Shown here piece after piece: positions 41,362-41,432 of a stretch of DNA of 41,432 nucleotides. How positions within the stretch are numbered: the first letter of the stretch is position 1; every line of letters begins with the position of its first letter. The notes under the pieces are model-generated. The model saw only the letters and a list, made by a program, of their open reading frames with translations, made no database searches and was not told where the DNA came from. The stretch is from JBQTHP01 sp052389755 (GTDB taxonomy: Bacteria; Pseudomonadota; Gammaproteobacteria; Steroidobacterales; Steroidobacteraceae): contig JBQTHP010000085.1 in the NCBI GenBank assembly GCA_052389755.1, positions 1 to 41,432 on the forward strand, given 5' to 3'. The position numbers were made by a program, and so were the translations under genes.

Positions 41362-41432
41362 GCCGTGCAGGCAAGCCCGAATTGATTCGCTCCACGATAT
41401 TCGCTCGGTCAATTCGGACTTGCCTGCATGGC
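41362..41432. repeat. Hairpin 2 with constant loop (runs to the window end)
   Basis: The stem is GCAGGCAAGcCCGAATTG and its complement; the pairing is about 23 bp with two G.T-type mismatches and may continue past the window. The stem sequence is unrelated to that of hairpin 1. The loop at 41385-41409 is identical over all 25 nt. Between the two hairpins, GCTCCGCGTC (41309-41318) and GACGTGGAGC (41351-41360) can form a third, GC-rich stem without the loop. Confidence 0.9.

Noticed and set aside
40955..41412. Minus-strand frames over the constant-loop hairpins (both read TERISWSE)
   Set aside because: The shared peptide is simply the translation of the identical loop; the frames continue as antisense of glmM, so coding is unlikely.

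Overview
The window is a high-GC chromosomal segment from a gammaproteobacterium. The gene order smpB / ratA-rnfH / bamE / fur / recN-nadK / hrcA-grpE-dnaK-dnaJ-dapB-carA-carB-greA / yhbY / rlmE-ftsH-folP-glmM is the classical gammaproteobacterial housekeeping order. An hrcA gene in front of grpE points to the Xanthomonadales/Nevskiales/Steroidobacter side of the class. That placement is inferred from gene order and content; no 16S gene is present. Coding density is very high and most genes are ordinary core genes.

Layout. 1-2.4 kb: 5' part of ppsA (minus strand) divergent from its regulator ppsR. 2.5-4.0 kb: a YqiB-like DUF1249 protein and an unrecognised coiled-coil protein. 4.0-11.6 kb (minus): an efflux operon of a lipoprotein membrane-fusion protein followed by two tandem RND permeases, the first carrying an apparent one-base frameshift. 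A 32-bp perfect-armed palindrome sits on its promoter. 11.6-13.7 kb: prc (tail-specific protease). 13.8-15.7 kb: a small membrane protein and an M28 lipoprotein peptidase. 15.7-16.3 kb (minus): two small unknown proteins. 16.4-19.0 kb (plus): a Gfo/Idh/MocA oxidoreductase, a FrnE-like DsbA-family protein and aguB. 19.1-20.3 kb (minus): smpB followed by its RNA partner, tmRNA. 20.3-20.7 kb is non-coding and built of repeats. From 20.7 kb to the end runs the housekeeping block: ratA-rnfH, bamE, fur, recN, nadK, the heat-shock genes, dapB, carAB, greA, yhbY, rlmE, ftsH, folP and glmM.

The most striking item is the tmRNA gene (ssrA). It carries the tag ANDDNYALAA and pairs perfectly end to end only if a 294-nt insert in its T-loop is removed. 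The insert has group I intron core motifs, a P1 helix with a U.G pair at the 5' splice site and a terminal G at the 3' splice site. The trans-translation RNA in this organism therefore appears to need self-splicing before it can be aminoacylated, and its partner smpB lies immediately upstream.

The second theme is unusual intergenic architecture. Downstream of glmM, at the window edge, two long hairpins have entirely different stems but an identical 25-nt loop. Several intergenic regions (smpB-ratA, fur-recN, dnaK-dnaJ, carA-carB, ftsH-folP) carry short tandem repeats of 7-14 bp, three of them as clear inverted pairs. In fur and recN the repeats run into the coding region and add Thr/Ser-rich tails. 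The carA leader and the fur leader each contain mutually exclusive RNA pairings that could act as attenuator or translational switches.
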